DNA from: Rhodobacterales bacterium CG2_30_65_12
GTDB taxonomy: Bacteria > Pseudomonadota > Alphaproteobacteria > Rhodobacterales > Rhodobacteraceae
DNA length: 37,373 bases
Direction of reading: 5' to 3'
Assembly (NCBI GenBank): GCA_001873585.1
Contig: MNZL01000136.1
Span: 1 to 37,373, forward strand
The translations under genes were made by a program, and so were the position numbers. Below are positions 25,111 to 32,791 of this stretch, piece after piece (position 1 is the first letter of the stretch; each line of letters opens with the position of its first letter). Under the pieces are notes generated by a model. That model made no database searches. It saw nothing but the letters and a program-made list of their open reading frames with translations, and was not told the DNA's origin.

Positions 25111-26628
25111 TTATTCGGCGGCATCGTCTTCTGTTTTCTGGCCATCGAGGATGATCGCGTTCGATACCAGCTGGTGCACCGAAACGATCGAGTCCATGTC
25201 GTAGCCATATTTCGGCATCACCTTGGAAAACTGCGTTTTGCAAATCGCGCAGATCGCCGCCATGTGGGTCACGCCATGCTGCTCGGTCGATTGCTGCAAC
25301 GCGGTCATCCGGGGTGCGGCTCCCTTGATGCGCAGATCCATCAGATCGTCGGTGAGCAGGCCGCCGCCACCACCACAGCACAGGGTGCTCTCGTGGATGG
25401 TGTCTTGCTCCATGTCGACGAAATTGTTGCAGACCGCCTTGATCACATTGCGCGGAATCTCGAACTGGCCACCGGGCATGTCGCCCATGCGCGAGCCACG
25501 GGCAACGTTGCAGCTATCGTGGAACGTAACCGTCATGTGGTCATTACGGGTTTTGTCGAGCGTGAGGTTGCCCTGCTGAATTTCATTCCAGGTAAATTCG
25601 AGAATGTGCTGCGGCACCGGGTAATTCGGATCGAGAAAATCCCAGGGGCCCGCGAGCGTGTTGAGGAACGAATAGGCGACGCGCCAGGCATGGCCACATT
25701 CACCAAAGATGATGCGCTTCACGCCGAGATCGAGCGCGGCCTTGCGGATGCGCTGACTGACCAGGCGCATGTTTTCATAATTGCCGATGAACAGGCCGAA
25801 GTTGGCCGCTTCCGAGGCGTAGGAGCTGAGCGTCCAGCTCACACCGGTCTGGTGGAACACCTTGGCATAACCGATGAGGCCGTCGATATGCGGCTCGGCG
25901 AAGAAATCGGCCGAGGGGGTCACGAGCAGGATGTCGGCGCCCTTCTCGTCGATCGGGATGCGCACAGACACGCCGGTATCGTCTTCGATATCCTCTTCGA
26001 GGTCTTCGAGGGTCGCCCTCAGCGCCTTGGGGTTGAGCCCAAGGTTGTTGCCGACGGTGTGAACCTTGCCGATGATCTCGTTGGAATATTTCATCCCGAT
26101 GCCGACAGCATCGAGGATGTCGCGCGCGGCCATGGTGATCTCGGCGGTGTCGATCCCGTAAGGGCAGAACACCGAGCAACGGCGGCACTCCGAGCACTGG
26201 TGGTAATAGGAATACCACTCCATGAGCACGTCTTCGGTAAGGTCACGCGCGCCGACGAGCCAGGGGAAATATTTGCCTGCGAAGGTAAAGTAGCGGCGAT
26301 AAACCGAGCGCAGCAGGTCTTGCCGGGCCACTGGCATGTTTTTCGGGTCGGCGGTGCCGAGAAAATAGTGGCACTTGTCGGTGCAGGCACCGCATTTCAC
26401 GCAGATATCGAGATAAACCTGGAAGGCGCGGTTTTTCCCCGCGAGCTCTTCCATCTTGGCCAGCGCCCTTTCCTTCCAGTCGGGCACCAGCTCGCCCGGA
26501 AAGCCGAGCGCCTTGTTATGCTCGGGTGAGGCGAGGAACGGCTGGAGGCCTTCCATCGCGCCCGGCTTGATGCACGGTGTCGCGGTCGGATAGGCGAGCT
26601 TGGGAACCTGGGTGTCGCCGTCAGCCAT
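25111..26628 (-). CDS. dsrK: DsrK, HdrD-like Fe-S subunit that reacts with DsrC
   Basis: DsrK is the cytoplasmic catalytic subunit of DsrMKJOP, proposed to handle the DsrC trisulfide/disulfide. Two [4Fe-4S] motifs are C76-x2-C79-x2-C82-x3-C86 and C145-x2-C148-x2-C151-x3-C155. The CCG domain cysteines for the special cluster include FHDSCNVARG, LCCGGGGGLLTDD (417-418) and AAICAICKTQF. The length of 505 is usual. It starts 3 bp after the dsrM stop and ends 21 bp before dsrL. Confidence 0.95.
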   Translation of the reverse strand: MADGDTQVPKLAYPTATPCIKPGAMEGLQPFLASPEHNKALGFPGELVPDWKERALAKMEELAGKNRAFQVYLDICVKCGACTDKCHYFLGTADPKNMPVARQDLLRSVYRRYFTFAGKYFPWLVGARDLTEDVLMEWYSYYHQCSECRRCSVFCPYGIDTAEITMAARDILDAVGIGMKYSNEIIGKVHTVGNNLGLNPKALRATLEDLEEDIEDDTGVSVRIPIDEKGADILLVTPSADFFAEPHIDGLIGYAKVFHQTGVSWTLSSYASEAANFGLFIGNYENMRLVSQRIRKAALDLGVKRIIFGECGHAWRVAYSFLNTLAGPWDFLDPNYPVPQHILEFTWNEIQQGNLTLDKTRNDHMTVTFHDSCNVARGSRMGDMPGGQFEIPRNVIKAVCNNFVDMEQDTIHESTLCCGGGGGLLTDDLMDLRIKGAAPRMTALQQSTEQHGVTHMAAICAICKTQFSKVMPKYGYDMDSIVSVHQLVSNAIILDGQKTEDDAAE

Positions 26629-26631
26629 GGA

Positions 26632-27357
26632 TCACTTCTCCAGTTCGGCCGCCCAAGGGGCGATGTGGCGCTGTTCGCGCGGGTTGTCGACCTGGTTGCG
26701 CGAGGGGCTGAAAAACAGGCCCGGCGCATGCAGGAGCTTCGAGATCGGGAAGATGATCATCAGGGTGATCACCAGCGCGAGATGAACAAGGATCACCAGA
26801 TCGCTCGGCAGGGTGCCGATACGGAAGGTCCAGAGCCCCGACATGAACACCTTGACGGCGACAACATCGGTGTGAGCGACGAATTTCATCATCAGGCCCG
26901 ACAGGCCGATGGCCACGATCAGGGCAAGGATCAGGTGATCGGACGGGTTCGAGATGTAGCGAACGCGATCGACCAGAAAGCGGCGCGCCCAGAGGCCAAG
27001 CAGGCCCAGCACCATGGCGAAACCGGCATATTTGCCAAACGGCTGAAGGAAGTCGAGCAGCCAGGGCGTGTTGCCGGGAATGGTGTAGCGCAAGTGCCGG
27101 ATGATCACGAGCCACAAAGCCATGTGGAAGGTCCAGCCAAACAGCCAGATCCACTTGTTCGATTTGAACAGGCTTTCGAAAAAGATCACCTCGCGCGCCA
27201 TCCGCAGCACCACGCCGGATTGTGTGGTGGGGGCTGGGGTGGTCGGGATTTTCAGGGGTGCGGGCGTCACTGCATACTTGCGGATCTTCGCCGCGACACC
27301 GACGACGAGCAGCGCCGTCGCCATATAGAACAGCAATGCGTAGATCGTGGACAGCAC
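26632..27357 (-). CDS. dsrM: DsrM, membrane b-type cytochrome subunit
   Basis: DsrM is the NarI-like heme b membrane subunit that passes electrons from DsrK to quinone. The start is GTG 27357, seven bases after GGAGG, giving 241 residues; the track's longer ORF runs through the ribosome binding site. Hydrophobic segments include IYALLFYMATALLVVGVAA, WLFGWTFHMALWLVIIRHL, HLILALIVAIGLSGLMM and LVILVHLALVITLMIIFPI. Histidines in the second and last segments are candidate heme ligands. It lies 113 bp after dsrC, with a strong hairpin in the gap. Confidence 0.93.
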   Translation of the reverse strand: MLSTIYALLFYMATALLVVGVAAKIRKYAVTPAPLKIPTTPAPTTQSGVVLRMAREVIFFESLFKSNKWIWLFGWTFHMALWLVIIRHLRYTIPGNTPWLLDFLQPFGKYAGFAMVLGLLGLWARRFLVDRVRYISNPSDHLILALIVAIGLSGLMMKFVAHTDVVAVKVFMSGLWTFRIGTLPSDLVILVHLALVITLMIIFPISKLLHAPGLFFSPSRNQVDNPREQRHIAPWAAELEK

Positions 27358-27419
27358 GCGGACTCCTCCCCTGGTTTGCCCGGAAGGTCTTGCTTCAGGG
27401 CATCGGCAGATTTTCTGGA

Positions 27420-27452
27420 TGCTCTGACGGCCGACGTGACGCCGCCAGAGCA
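27420..27452 (-). repeat. Stable hairpin between dsrC and dsrM
   Basis: TGCTCTG and CAGAGCA pair perfectly, continued after one mismatch by CGGC/GCCG, around a 9-base loop. There is no T-run. It lies 18 bp after the dsrC stop and 62 bp before the dsrM start, in the longest gap inside the operon. It could protect the dsrC end of the message or reduce read-through, giving more DsrC than membrane complex. Confidence 0.55.
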
Positions 27453-27470
27453 CAGTTTCGGATTTGCGGA

Positions 27471-27803
27471 TCAGACGCAGCCGGTCGGCTTGGGCAGGCC
27501 GGCGATCTTGCAGGCCTGTTTCGCCGGACCGTAGGGAAACAGCTCGTACATGTACTTGTTGTTGCCCTTGTCGGGACCCATCGACTTCTTCGCCGCCTTG
27601 ATGAGCACGCGGACGGCCGGGGCGATCTGATACTCTTCGTAGTAGTCGCGCAGAAAGTTCACCACTTCCCAGCGGTCATCGGTCATCTCCAGCTCCTCGT
27701 TCTTGGCGATTATTTCCGCCAGTTCCGGGGACCATTCCGAGAGGTTGGTGATGTAGCCTTCTTCGTCGCAGGCAACGGACTGACCGTTCACTTCGTATGC
27801 CAT
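27471..27803 (-). CDS. dsrC: DsrC, sulfur carrier and DsrAB substrate protein
   Basis: DsrC carries the sulfur atom between DsrEFH, DsrAB and DsrK. The 110 residues include NLSEWSPELAEIIAKNEE and the flexible C-terminal arm with both redox cysteines, Cys98 (KQACKIAGLPKP) and penultimate Cys109. The 11-residue spacing and both cysteines identify true DsrC rather than TusE-like single-cysteine relatives. It follows dsrH by 30 bp. Confidence 0.97.
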   Translation of the reverse strand: MAYEVNGQSVACDEEGYITNLSEWSPELAEIIAKNEELEMTDDRWEVVNFLRDYYEEYQIAPAVRVLIKAAKKSMGPDKGNNKYMYELFPYGPAKQACKIAGLPKPTGCV

Positions 27804-27833
27804 CGTTCGCTTTCCTTCAGTTTGCTTCTTGCT

Positions 27834-28142
27834 TCAGAGCCAGGCTTGCGTGCGGTCGTGCTTGGCGACCAGGGCCACAAACCCATCGTAGTCGACACCC
27901 TCGATCCCGTCGATAAGACGATCAGCGTCGAACCCGCGCGCCGCGAGATCGGGCGACAACACATAGAGCGACACGTTGTTGCCGAACTCTTCAATGATTT
28001 CGGTCAAACCAGTGCCGCCAAGCCCGCCATAAACGCCGTCTTCAATCATGAGAACAGCATCGCCGGCCTTGGCATGGTTCAGGCAGCTCACGAGCGCCTG
28101 GGTGGCGAAGGGCGATTTGTTTACCGTGTGAAGCGTAGACAT
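27834..28142 (-). CDS. dsrH: DsrH, subunit of DsrEFH sulfurtransferase
   Basis: DsrH is a small subunit of the heterohexameric DsrE2F2H2 that transfers sulfur to DsrC. The 102 residues begin STLHTVNKSPFATQALVSCL with Cys20 at the position of the DsrH cysteine in Allochromatium. The central DAVLMIEDGVYGGL and DYDGFVALVAKHDRTQAWL are typical of the TusB/DsrH fold. GGGAGGGG precedes the ATG. It lies 13 bp after dsrF. Confidence 0.94.
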   Translation of the reverse strand: MSTLHTVNKSPFATQALVSCLNHAKAGDAVLMIEDGVYGGLGGTGLTEIIEEFGNNVSLYVLSPDLAARGFDADRLIDGIEGVDYDGFVALVAKHDRTQAWL

Positions 28143-28155
28143 TTCTTCCCCTCCC

Positions 28156-28563
28156 TCAGAAGCTCAGCACGACGTCGGCGTCGGCCATGACGTCGGCCAT
28201 TTCAGCCCGGCTGATAACGTGGATCGCGGGTTTCTCCGCCCAATCGTCATCCTCGTCTTCATAAACGATCTCCATGAGATCGTCCTCGCTGAGCCCCCGT
28301 TCTTCCAGGCTTTCGCGCTCGACGAACAGCTTCTGCACGTCGTAATCGCCAAGGGCCCGGAACGTCGGCGAGAAATTCTTCACGCCGATCCCGTCGGTAT
28401 TCTGGCCGTTGGTGAGCTGGAACACCCCATCATCCACGAACGCCAGAGACACATCCTGCTCGAAAGCGGCGCCGATCAGGACCACCTCGAGGCTTTCAAG
28501 GGCGTAGATCGTGCCGTAGGGCGCGCGGCGGTTCAGGTAGAGGAACTTTTTCACATCAGACAT
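28156..28563 (-). CDS. dsrF: DsrF, subunit of DsrEFH sulfurtransferase
   Basis: DsrF is the TusC-like structural subunit of DsrEFH. The 135 residues contain KKFLYLNRRAPYGTIYALESLEVVL and VSLAFVDDGVFQL, a typical DsrF N-terminal core, and an acidic stretch (YEDEDDDWAE). No cysteine is present, in keeping with a non-catalytic subunit. It lies 14 bp after dsrE. Confidence 0.94.
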   Translation of the reverse strand: MSDVKKFLYLNRRAPYGTIYALESLEVVLIGAAFEQDVSLAFVDDGVFQLTNGQNTDGIGVKNFSPTFRALGDYDVQKLFVERESLEERGLSEDDLMEIVYEDEDDDWAEKPAIHVISRAEMADVMADADVVLSF

Positions 28564-28577
28564 TCTCGCTCCTCCCG

Positions 28578-28970
28578 TCAGTCGCCGAAGGTCACCAGAC
28601 GGTCAGTCTGGATTCCCATTTCGATCAGTTGGCCAAGGCCCGAGATGCGAAAGCCCTCGGCGAGGTTGTTGGCATCCTTGCCCTGGCGCGTGGCTTCGTT
28701 TTCGTCAAGCATACCCCGGCGCTGAGCCGCGGCGATGCAGACGACGAGATCGACGCCGTGATCCTTGGCGAGCGCCGTCCAGTTTCTCTGGATGTGGCGC
28801 TCGTCCTGCGGCGGCACCGAAAGGCGCGTCGCAACGTTTACACCGTCGTGGTAGAAAAACACCCGCGGCACCTCGTGGCCGGCCGCAAGCGCGGCCGTCA
28901 CGAATTTGTAAGCCGAGTCCGCAGCCTGGTGCGTATACGGCCCTTCGGAAACGAGAACTCCGATTTTCAC
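28578..28970 (-). CDS. dsrE: DsrE, catalytic subunit of DsrEFH sulfurtransferase
   Basis: DsrE is the TusD-like subunit with the active cysteine Cys78 in DLVVCIAAAQRRG, at the same number as in Allochromatium DsrE. The N-terminus KIGVLVSEGPYTHQAADSAY and EVPRVFFYHDGVNVAT are typical. It accepts sulfur from TusA-type donors and passes it to DsrC. dsrEFH is restricted to the sulfur-oxidising type of Dsr system. It lies 24 bp after dsrB. Confidence 0.95.
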   Translation of the reverse strand: MKIGVLVSEGPYTHQAADSAYKFVTAALAAGHEVPRVFFYHDGVNVATRLSVPPQDERHIQRNWTALAKDHGVDLVVCIAAAQRRGMLDENEATRQGKDANNLAEGFRISGLGQLIEMGIQTDRLVTFGD

Positions 28971-28994
28971 TTCTTTTCCCCTCCCCTGGAAATC

Positions 28995-30077
28995 CTAGAA
29001 GTGGACGTGCGCCGACATGTTCATCGTCTTGCGCGCGCCGGTCCAGGTGTCGAGGTGATGCTTGGTGAAGGCGAGGCCGGTCTTCTCGAAGAACCGGTTC
29101 CAGCCGATCCGCTCGATCCACTCGCCCACGCGCTCCCAATGCTTCGCGTCGGCCTTGTAGGTGTCGACGATCTTGCGAACAATCACGGCAACTTCGGGCC
29201 AGTGCGGCGGGTTGTTGGGCAGGTTTGCCACGGCGAGCTTGTGGAAGGTCGGCTTTGAGCGCGCGTTCGAGTGCTTGCCGCCCACCCAGATCGCGATCTT
29301 GGTCGATTCCTTGCCGTTGATCTGCATCGGCGGGCAGGGCGGGTAACAGGCGCCGCACGCCACGCATTTCTTTTCGTCGACTTCCAGCGACGGCTTGCCG
29401 TTGACCATCGCCGGGCGGATCGCCGCCACCGGGCAACGGGCCACGACGGCGGGGCGCTCACAGACGTTGGCGACGAGATCGTGGTTGATGCGCGGCGGCT
29501 TGGTGTATTGCACGTTGACAGCGATATCGCCCTGGCCGCCGCAGTTGATCTGGCAGCACGAGGTGGTGATGCGCACGCGGTTCGGCATCTTTTCCTGCAC
29601 GAACTCGCTGTAGAGCGTGTCCATCAGCGATTTTACCACCCCCGAGGCGTCGGTGCCGGGGATGTCGCAGTGCAGCCAGCCCTGGGTGTGCGAGATCATC
29701 GACACCGAGGCGCCGGTGCCGCCCACCGGGAAGCCTTCGCTTTCCAGCTTCTCGATCAGCGGCGCAACCTTGGCTTCGTCCGCCACCATGAATTCGATGT
29801 TGGAGCGGGTGGTGAATCGCACATGGCCATCGGCGAATTGATCGCCAATGTCGGCCAGTTTACGGATCGTAAACACGTCCATCTGGCGCTGTGTGCCGGC
29901 GCGAACGGTCCAGATTTCATCGCCCGATTTAGACACGTGGTGCAGCACACCAACGCGCGGACGTTCATGCCAGTCCCAGTTGCCATAGTTGGCTTTCATC
30001 ACCGGATGCATAAACGGAAACGGATCCGGAACGCCGACTTCATCGGGGATACGGGGCTTATCGGCTTGCTGATTCAT
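28995..30077 (-). CDS. dsrB: DsrB, sulfite reductase beta subunit (oxidative type)
   Basis: DsrB is the beta subunit of the siroheme enzyme that oxidises DsrC-bound sulfur to sulfite. The ORF track start is too long; ATG 30077, six bases after GGGAGG, gives 360 residues. Siroheme/Fe-S cysteines are in the TTSCCQINCGGQGD segment (C174, C175, C179) with C137 in GWLHCDIPGTD. The inserted ferredoxin domain has C238-x2-C241-x2-C244-x3-C248 (CVACGACYPPCPP). The C-terminus ends HLDTWTGARKTMNMSAHVHF. It follows dsrA by 70 bp, a gap with a small hairpin. Confidence 0.96.
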   Translation of the reverse strand: MNQQADKPRIPDEVGVPDPFPFMHPVMKANYGNWDWHERPRVGVLHHVSKSGDEIWTVRAGTQRQMDVFTIRKLADIGDQFADGHVRFTTRSNIEFMVADEAKVAPLIEKLESEGFPVGGTGASVSMISHTQGWLHCDIPGTDASGVVKSLMDTLYSEFVQEKMPNRVRITTSCCQINCGGQGDIAVNVQYTKPPRINHDLVANVCERPAVVARCPVAAIRPAMVNGKPSLEVDEKKCVACGACYPPCPPMQINGKESTKIAIWVGGKHSNARSKPTFHKLAVANLPNNPPHWPEVAVIVRKIVDTYKADAKHWERVGEWIERIGWNRFFEKTGLAFTKHHLDTWTGARKTMNMSAHVHF

Positions 30078-30097
30078 GCTTTTCCTCCCAACCCACG

Positions 30098-30111
30098 CCG
30101 CCCTTGGGCGG
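30098..30111 (-). repeat. Small hairpin between dsrA and dsrB
   Basis: CCGCCC-AA-GGGCGG is a perfect inverted repeat immediately upstream of the dsrB ribosome binding site. It may affect message processing or translation of dsrB. There is no T-run. Confidence 0.4.
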
Positions 30112-30147
30112 TCGCGGGACCAGTTAAACTTTGATGGTCGGCGTCGA

Positions 30148-31425
30148 TCACTCGGCGCTGAGCTGAGCTTCTTTGGCCTTGCGGGCAAACCACTTGGCGG
30201 CTTCTTCGTCGAAGTCGTCGGTGCGGACATAGGACGAGGTGCGCGGGTGGTTGACCATGTTCGGGTCGGGCTCGACGCCAACCGCCTCGATGAAGGCGGG
30301 CAGGCCGATCCGGTCGATCGTCTCACCGACGCGCTCGTGCTCGAGGGCGTTATCGGCAAAGAACTCGATCATGGTCTCGCCAAACTCTTCGAGGCGCTCG
30401 AAGTCTTCGTCGGATTCGAGCTTCATGAACGGGATGATCATGGTGCCCATCAGGTCGCCAACCTTGAGCGAACGCTTGCCGCCGATCAGGATTGAAACGC
30501 CCTTGTCATCGCCCGGCGAGAGTGCCTTCGTCATGACGTTGATGCAGTGCATGCAGCGCACGCAGGACTGGTTGTCGATCTCGAGGGTGTCATCGTCGTT
30601 GAGCGAGATCGCGCGGGTCGGGCACATCGAAACAACGGTGTCGATCGTGTATTTGCGGCCAACCTTGGCAACGTGCTCTTTCACCTTCTCCTGGTCGATC
30701 TTGATGTCGTCGCGCCAGGTGCCGATCACCGCGAAGTCGGCGCGGTGGATGGCGTTCACGCAGTCGTTGCCGCAGCCCGAGAACTTGAACTTGAACTTGT
30801 AGGGCAGCGACGGGCGGTGCATCTCGTCGAGGAAGGCGTTGATCATCGTGCGGTGGGCGCGAACCTCGTCGAAGCACGATTGTTCGCAACGGGCATGGCC
30901 GACGCAGCTCATCGCGGTCCGCAGCGCCGGGCCGGCGCCGCCGAGGTCGAAGCCAAGCTCGTTGAGCTCGTCAAACGCCGGCTGGACCGCATCCGACGCG
31001 CAGCCTTGGAACATGATATCGCCCGACTGGCCGTGGAAGGCGATCAGGCCCGAGCCGTGCCGCTCCCAGATGTCGGCCATCTTGCGCAGCAGATCGGTGG
31101 TGTAGTGGAAGCCGGCGGGGGGCATGATTCGCAGGGTGTGAAATTCTTTCGAGGCCGGATACTTGGCGGCGACTTCCGAGAAACGGGGGATGATGCCGCC
31201 GCCGTAGCCGAAGACCGAGATCGCGCCGCCTTTCCAGAAGCCGATCTTTTCCTCGTAGGAATGTTCGAGCTGGCCGAGCAGGTCGTTCATCATCTCACGG
31301 TTATTCGGCGCTCCTTCATCACGCAGCCGCTTGATGCCGGTCACGAAGCTCGGCCATTTGCCGCCTTCGAGCTCGTCGAGCATCGGGGTCGGGTGCTGAG
31401 CCTTGTTGGTCGAGTCGTCTTTCAT
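30148..31425 (-). CDS. dsrA: DsrA, sulfite reductase alpha subunit (oxidative type)
   Basis: DsrA is the catalytic alpha subunit of the reverse-acting dissimilatory sulfite reductase. The 425 residues carry the siroheme-[4Fe-4S] motif C174-x5-C180 (SCVGHARCEQSC) with C218-x3-C222 (SGCGNDCVN). A ferredoxin domain follows with C268 and C288-x2-C291-x2-C294. FGYGGGIIPRFSE and HTLRIMPPAGFHYTTDLLR are typical of the family. GGGAGG five bases upstream supports ATG 31425. It is the first gene of the operon, behind a leader of about 130 bp with hairpins and a candidate operator. Assignment to the oxidative type rests on the accompanying dsrEFH and dsrL rather than on tree building. Confidence 0.97.
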   Translation of the reverse strand: MKDDSTNKAQHPTPMLDELEGGKWPSFVTGIKRLRDEGAPNNREMMNDLLGQLEHSYEEKIGFWKGGAISVFGYGGGIIPRFSEVAAKYPASKEFHTLRIMPPAGFHYTTDLLRKMADIWERHGSGLIAFHGQSGDIMFQGCASDAVQPAFDELNELGFDLGGAGPALRTAMSCVGHARCEQSCFDEVRAHRTMINAFLDEMHRPSLPYKFKFKFSGCGNDCVNAIHRADFAVIGTWRDDIKIDQEKVKEHVAKVGRKYTIDTVVSMCPTRAISLNDDDTLEIDNQSCVRCMHCINVMTKALSPGDDKGVSILIGGKRSLKVGDLMGTMIIPFMKLESDEDFERLEEFGETMIEFFADNALEHERVGETIDRIGLPAFIEAVGVEPDPNMVNHPRTSSYVRTDDFDEEAAKWFARKAKEAQLSAE

Positions 31426-31479
31426 GTGATCCTCCCTGAAAGGTGTTCGCGCTGATGGCCATTCGACCGAATTCTCCGG

Positions 31480-31506
31480 TCAGTCGGGAACAAAAAGTAT
31501 GCGCAC
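31480..31506 (-). CDS. Possible 8-codon leader ORF upstream of dsrA
   Basis: On the minus strand GGAGG is followed three bases later by GTG and seven further codons (MRILFVPD), then TGA. It overlaps the 3' arm of a terminator-like hairpin, so translation could affect that structure. The short spacing and tiny size make it speculative. Confidence 0.2.
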   Translation of the reverse strand: MRILFVPD

Positions 31507-31525
31507 ATTCCTCCAAATCGCATAC
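31492..31525 (-). terminator. Terminator-like hairpin in the dsrA leader
   Basis: On the minus strand GTATGCG and CGCATAC form a perfect 7-bp stem around a 15-base loop and are followed directly by TTTTTG. It lies between the candidate promoter and dsrA, so it could act as an attenuator. A second small hairpin (GACCG/CGGTC, 7-base loop) follows. Stem strength is moderate. Confidence 0.45.
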
Positions 31526-31560
31526 CCTTTTGATGCCCGCTGACGAACGAGATTGCTATT

Positions 31561-31590
31561 AATCTACACATCCTGATAATCGAATGTAAA
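31561..31590 (-). promoter_or_regulatory. Candidate dsrA promoter with ArsR/SqrR-type operator in the spacer
   Basis: On the minus strand TTTACA is followed after 18 bases by TAGATT. The spacer is almost filled by ACATTCGATTATCAGGATGT (31568-31587), an imperfect palindrome of the form ATTC-N8-GGAT that resembles the element upstream of soeA. On the plus strand an extended -10-like TGCTATTAAT (31554-31563) lies next to it and could serve the divergent oxygenase operon. Promoter function is inferred from pattern only. Confidence 0.45.
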
Positions 31591-31674
31591 AGAAAAAAGT
31601 TGCTGCAGATGCAAAAGAAACCTCAGAATATTACCGACAAAAATGCTCGGGTTATTTGAGGGGTGGAGGAAACG

Positions 31675-32577
31675 GTGATAAACATGCGAGAACGCAAGGG
31701 CTTTTCTTGGCAGACCCATAAAGCCGATGATTTCTATCGGGTATGGCGCGAGGCTCGGCTGGAAGCCGCCGAGGCCGCTCAGACGGTCGGTTTCGTCGAG
31801 ATTTCCGACTTGGCGAACCCCTCCGAGGCGGAAAAATCGGAACTTATCCGGCGCTGCAACGCAGCGAATCTGGCCCTTTATCACGCGCCTGATTCTTCCG
31901 GTCAACGCGACAAATTGCGCGCCTTCGCCGAGGCGATGGGGCTCAGAATCGCCGAGAAGCATCGCTCGGCAGGGGGCGACGGGATCGTGGCGCTACGCCA
32001 GAGCGATGCGCCGAGCCAGAAGGGCTACCTTCCCTACTCCAAGCACAAGATGAACTGGCACACCGACGGCTATTACAACGCGCCCGAGGAGCGAATCAGC
32101 GCCATGGTGCTGCATACCGCAGTGCCGGCGGACGACGGAGGATCGAATCAGTTTCTCGACCACACCATCGCCTTCATCCGGCTGATGGACGAAAACCCCG
32201 ACTACGCGGCGGCGCTGATGCACCCGGAAGCGATGACGATTCCGGCCAACGAGGAAGAAGGCAGCTACCGCCCGCCCTCGGTTGGCCCGGTGTTTTTTGC
32301 CGATGCCGAAACCCAGGCGTTGCAGATGCGCTACACCGCGCGGACCCGCAGCATCGAGTGGCGCGACGATCCGCTCACCCGCGAAGCCATCGCGTTTCTG
32401 CAAACAACCCTTGAAAAGCCCGATCCCCTGACGATCTCTCTGAGGTTCGAGGCGGGGCAGGGTGTGCTGTGCAACAACGTTCTGCATGACCGGACCGGGT
32501 TTGACACCGAAGCCCGGGCTTTCAGCCCGCGCATCGTCTACCGCGTCCGGTTCCACAACCGCGTGAAAGGAAGCTGA
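31675..32577 (+). CDS. TauD/TfdA-like Fe(II)/2-oxoglutarate-dependent oxygenase
   Basis: This is a predicted non-heme iron oxygenase of 300 residues. The start is GTG 31675, five bases after GGAGG; the track's GTG 31663 lies upstream of that site. The facial triad is visible as His129-x-Asp131 (MNWHTDGYYNAP) and distal His271 (CNNVLHDRTGF). A C-terminal arginine in SPRIVYRVRFHNR could bind 2-oxoglutarate. The family includes taurine, sulfonate and alkylsulfate oxygenases and also many hydroxylases, so the substrate is open. It is divergent from dsrA and leads a tight operon ending in cysG, which ties it to the sulfur-oxidation genes. Confidence 0.82.
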   Translation: MINMRERKGFSWQTHKADDFYRVWREARLEAAEAAQTVGFVEISDLANPSEAEKSELIRRCNAANLALYHAPDSSGQRDKLRAFAEAMGLRIAEKHRSAGGDGIVALRQSDAPSQKGYLPYSKHKMNWHTDGYYNAPEERISAMVLHTAVPADDGGSNQFLDHTIAFIRLMDENPDYAAALMHPEAMTIPANEEEGSYRPPSVGPVFFADAETQALQMRYTARTRSIEWRDDPLTREAIAFLQTTLEKPDPLTISLRFEAGQGVLCNNVLHDRTGFDTEARAFSPRIVYRVRFHNRVKGS

Positions 32578-32578
32578 C

Positions 32579-32791
32579 ATGACCGAGACAAACCACGCCC
32601 GCCTGAGCGATCTGATCATCGGACACCCGGAGGTGAAGAGCTTTGCCGAGCTTGAAAAGCTGGTGGCCCATGCCGCCGAAAGCGGGATCATGCACCTTGA
32701 GTTTGATCTCAAGCCCGATTTCCGCGATACCCCGAAAAAGTGGGAATGGCTGCTCGAGGCGTCGTTTACCCGGGGGCTGCGCTATGAGTGA
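32579..32791 (+). CDS. Small conserved-looking protein of unknown function (70 aa)
   Basis: I do not recognise this 70-residue soluble protein. It starts one base after the oxygenase stop and overlaps the next gene by 8 bp, which argues strongly that it is real and translated with its neighbours. It reads as a helical N-terminus (HARLSDLIIGHPEVKSFAELEKLVAH) followed by MHLEFDLKPDFRDTPKKWEWLL. It has no cysteines and no membrane segment. AAGGAAG precedes the ATG. A partner protein of the oxygenase or of CysG is possible. Confidence 0.7.
   Translation: MTETNHARLSDLIIGHPEVKSFAELEKLVAHAAESGIMHLEFDLKPDFRDTPKKWEWLLEASFTRGLRYE

Noticed and set aside
24364-26529. Long plus-strand ORF of 721 codons opposite dsrK/dsrL
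   Set aside because: Antisense shadow of high-GC coding sequence; His/Arg/Val-rich translation without family motifs, while the minus strand encodes clear dsrK and dsrL. The same applies to 12780-14645, 8672-10252, 10265-11575 and 35363-37087.
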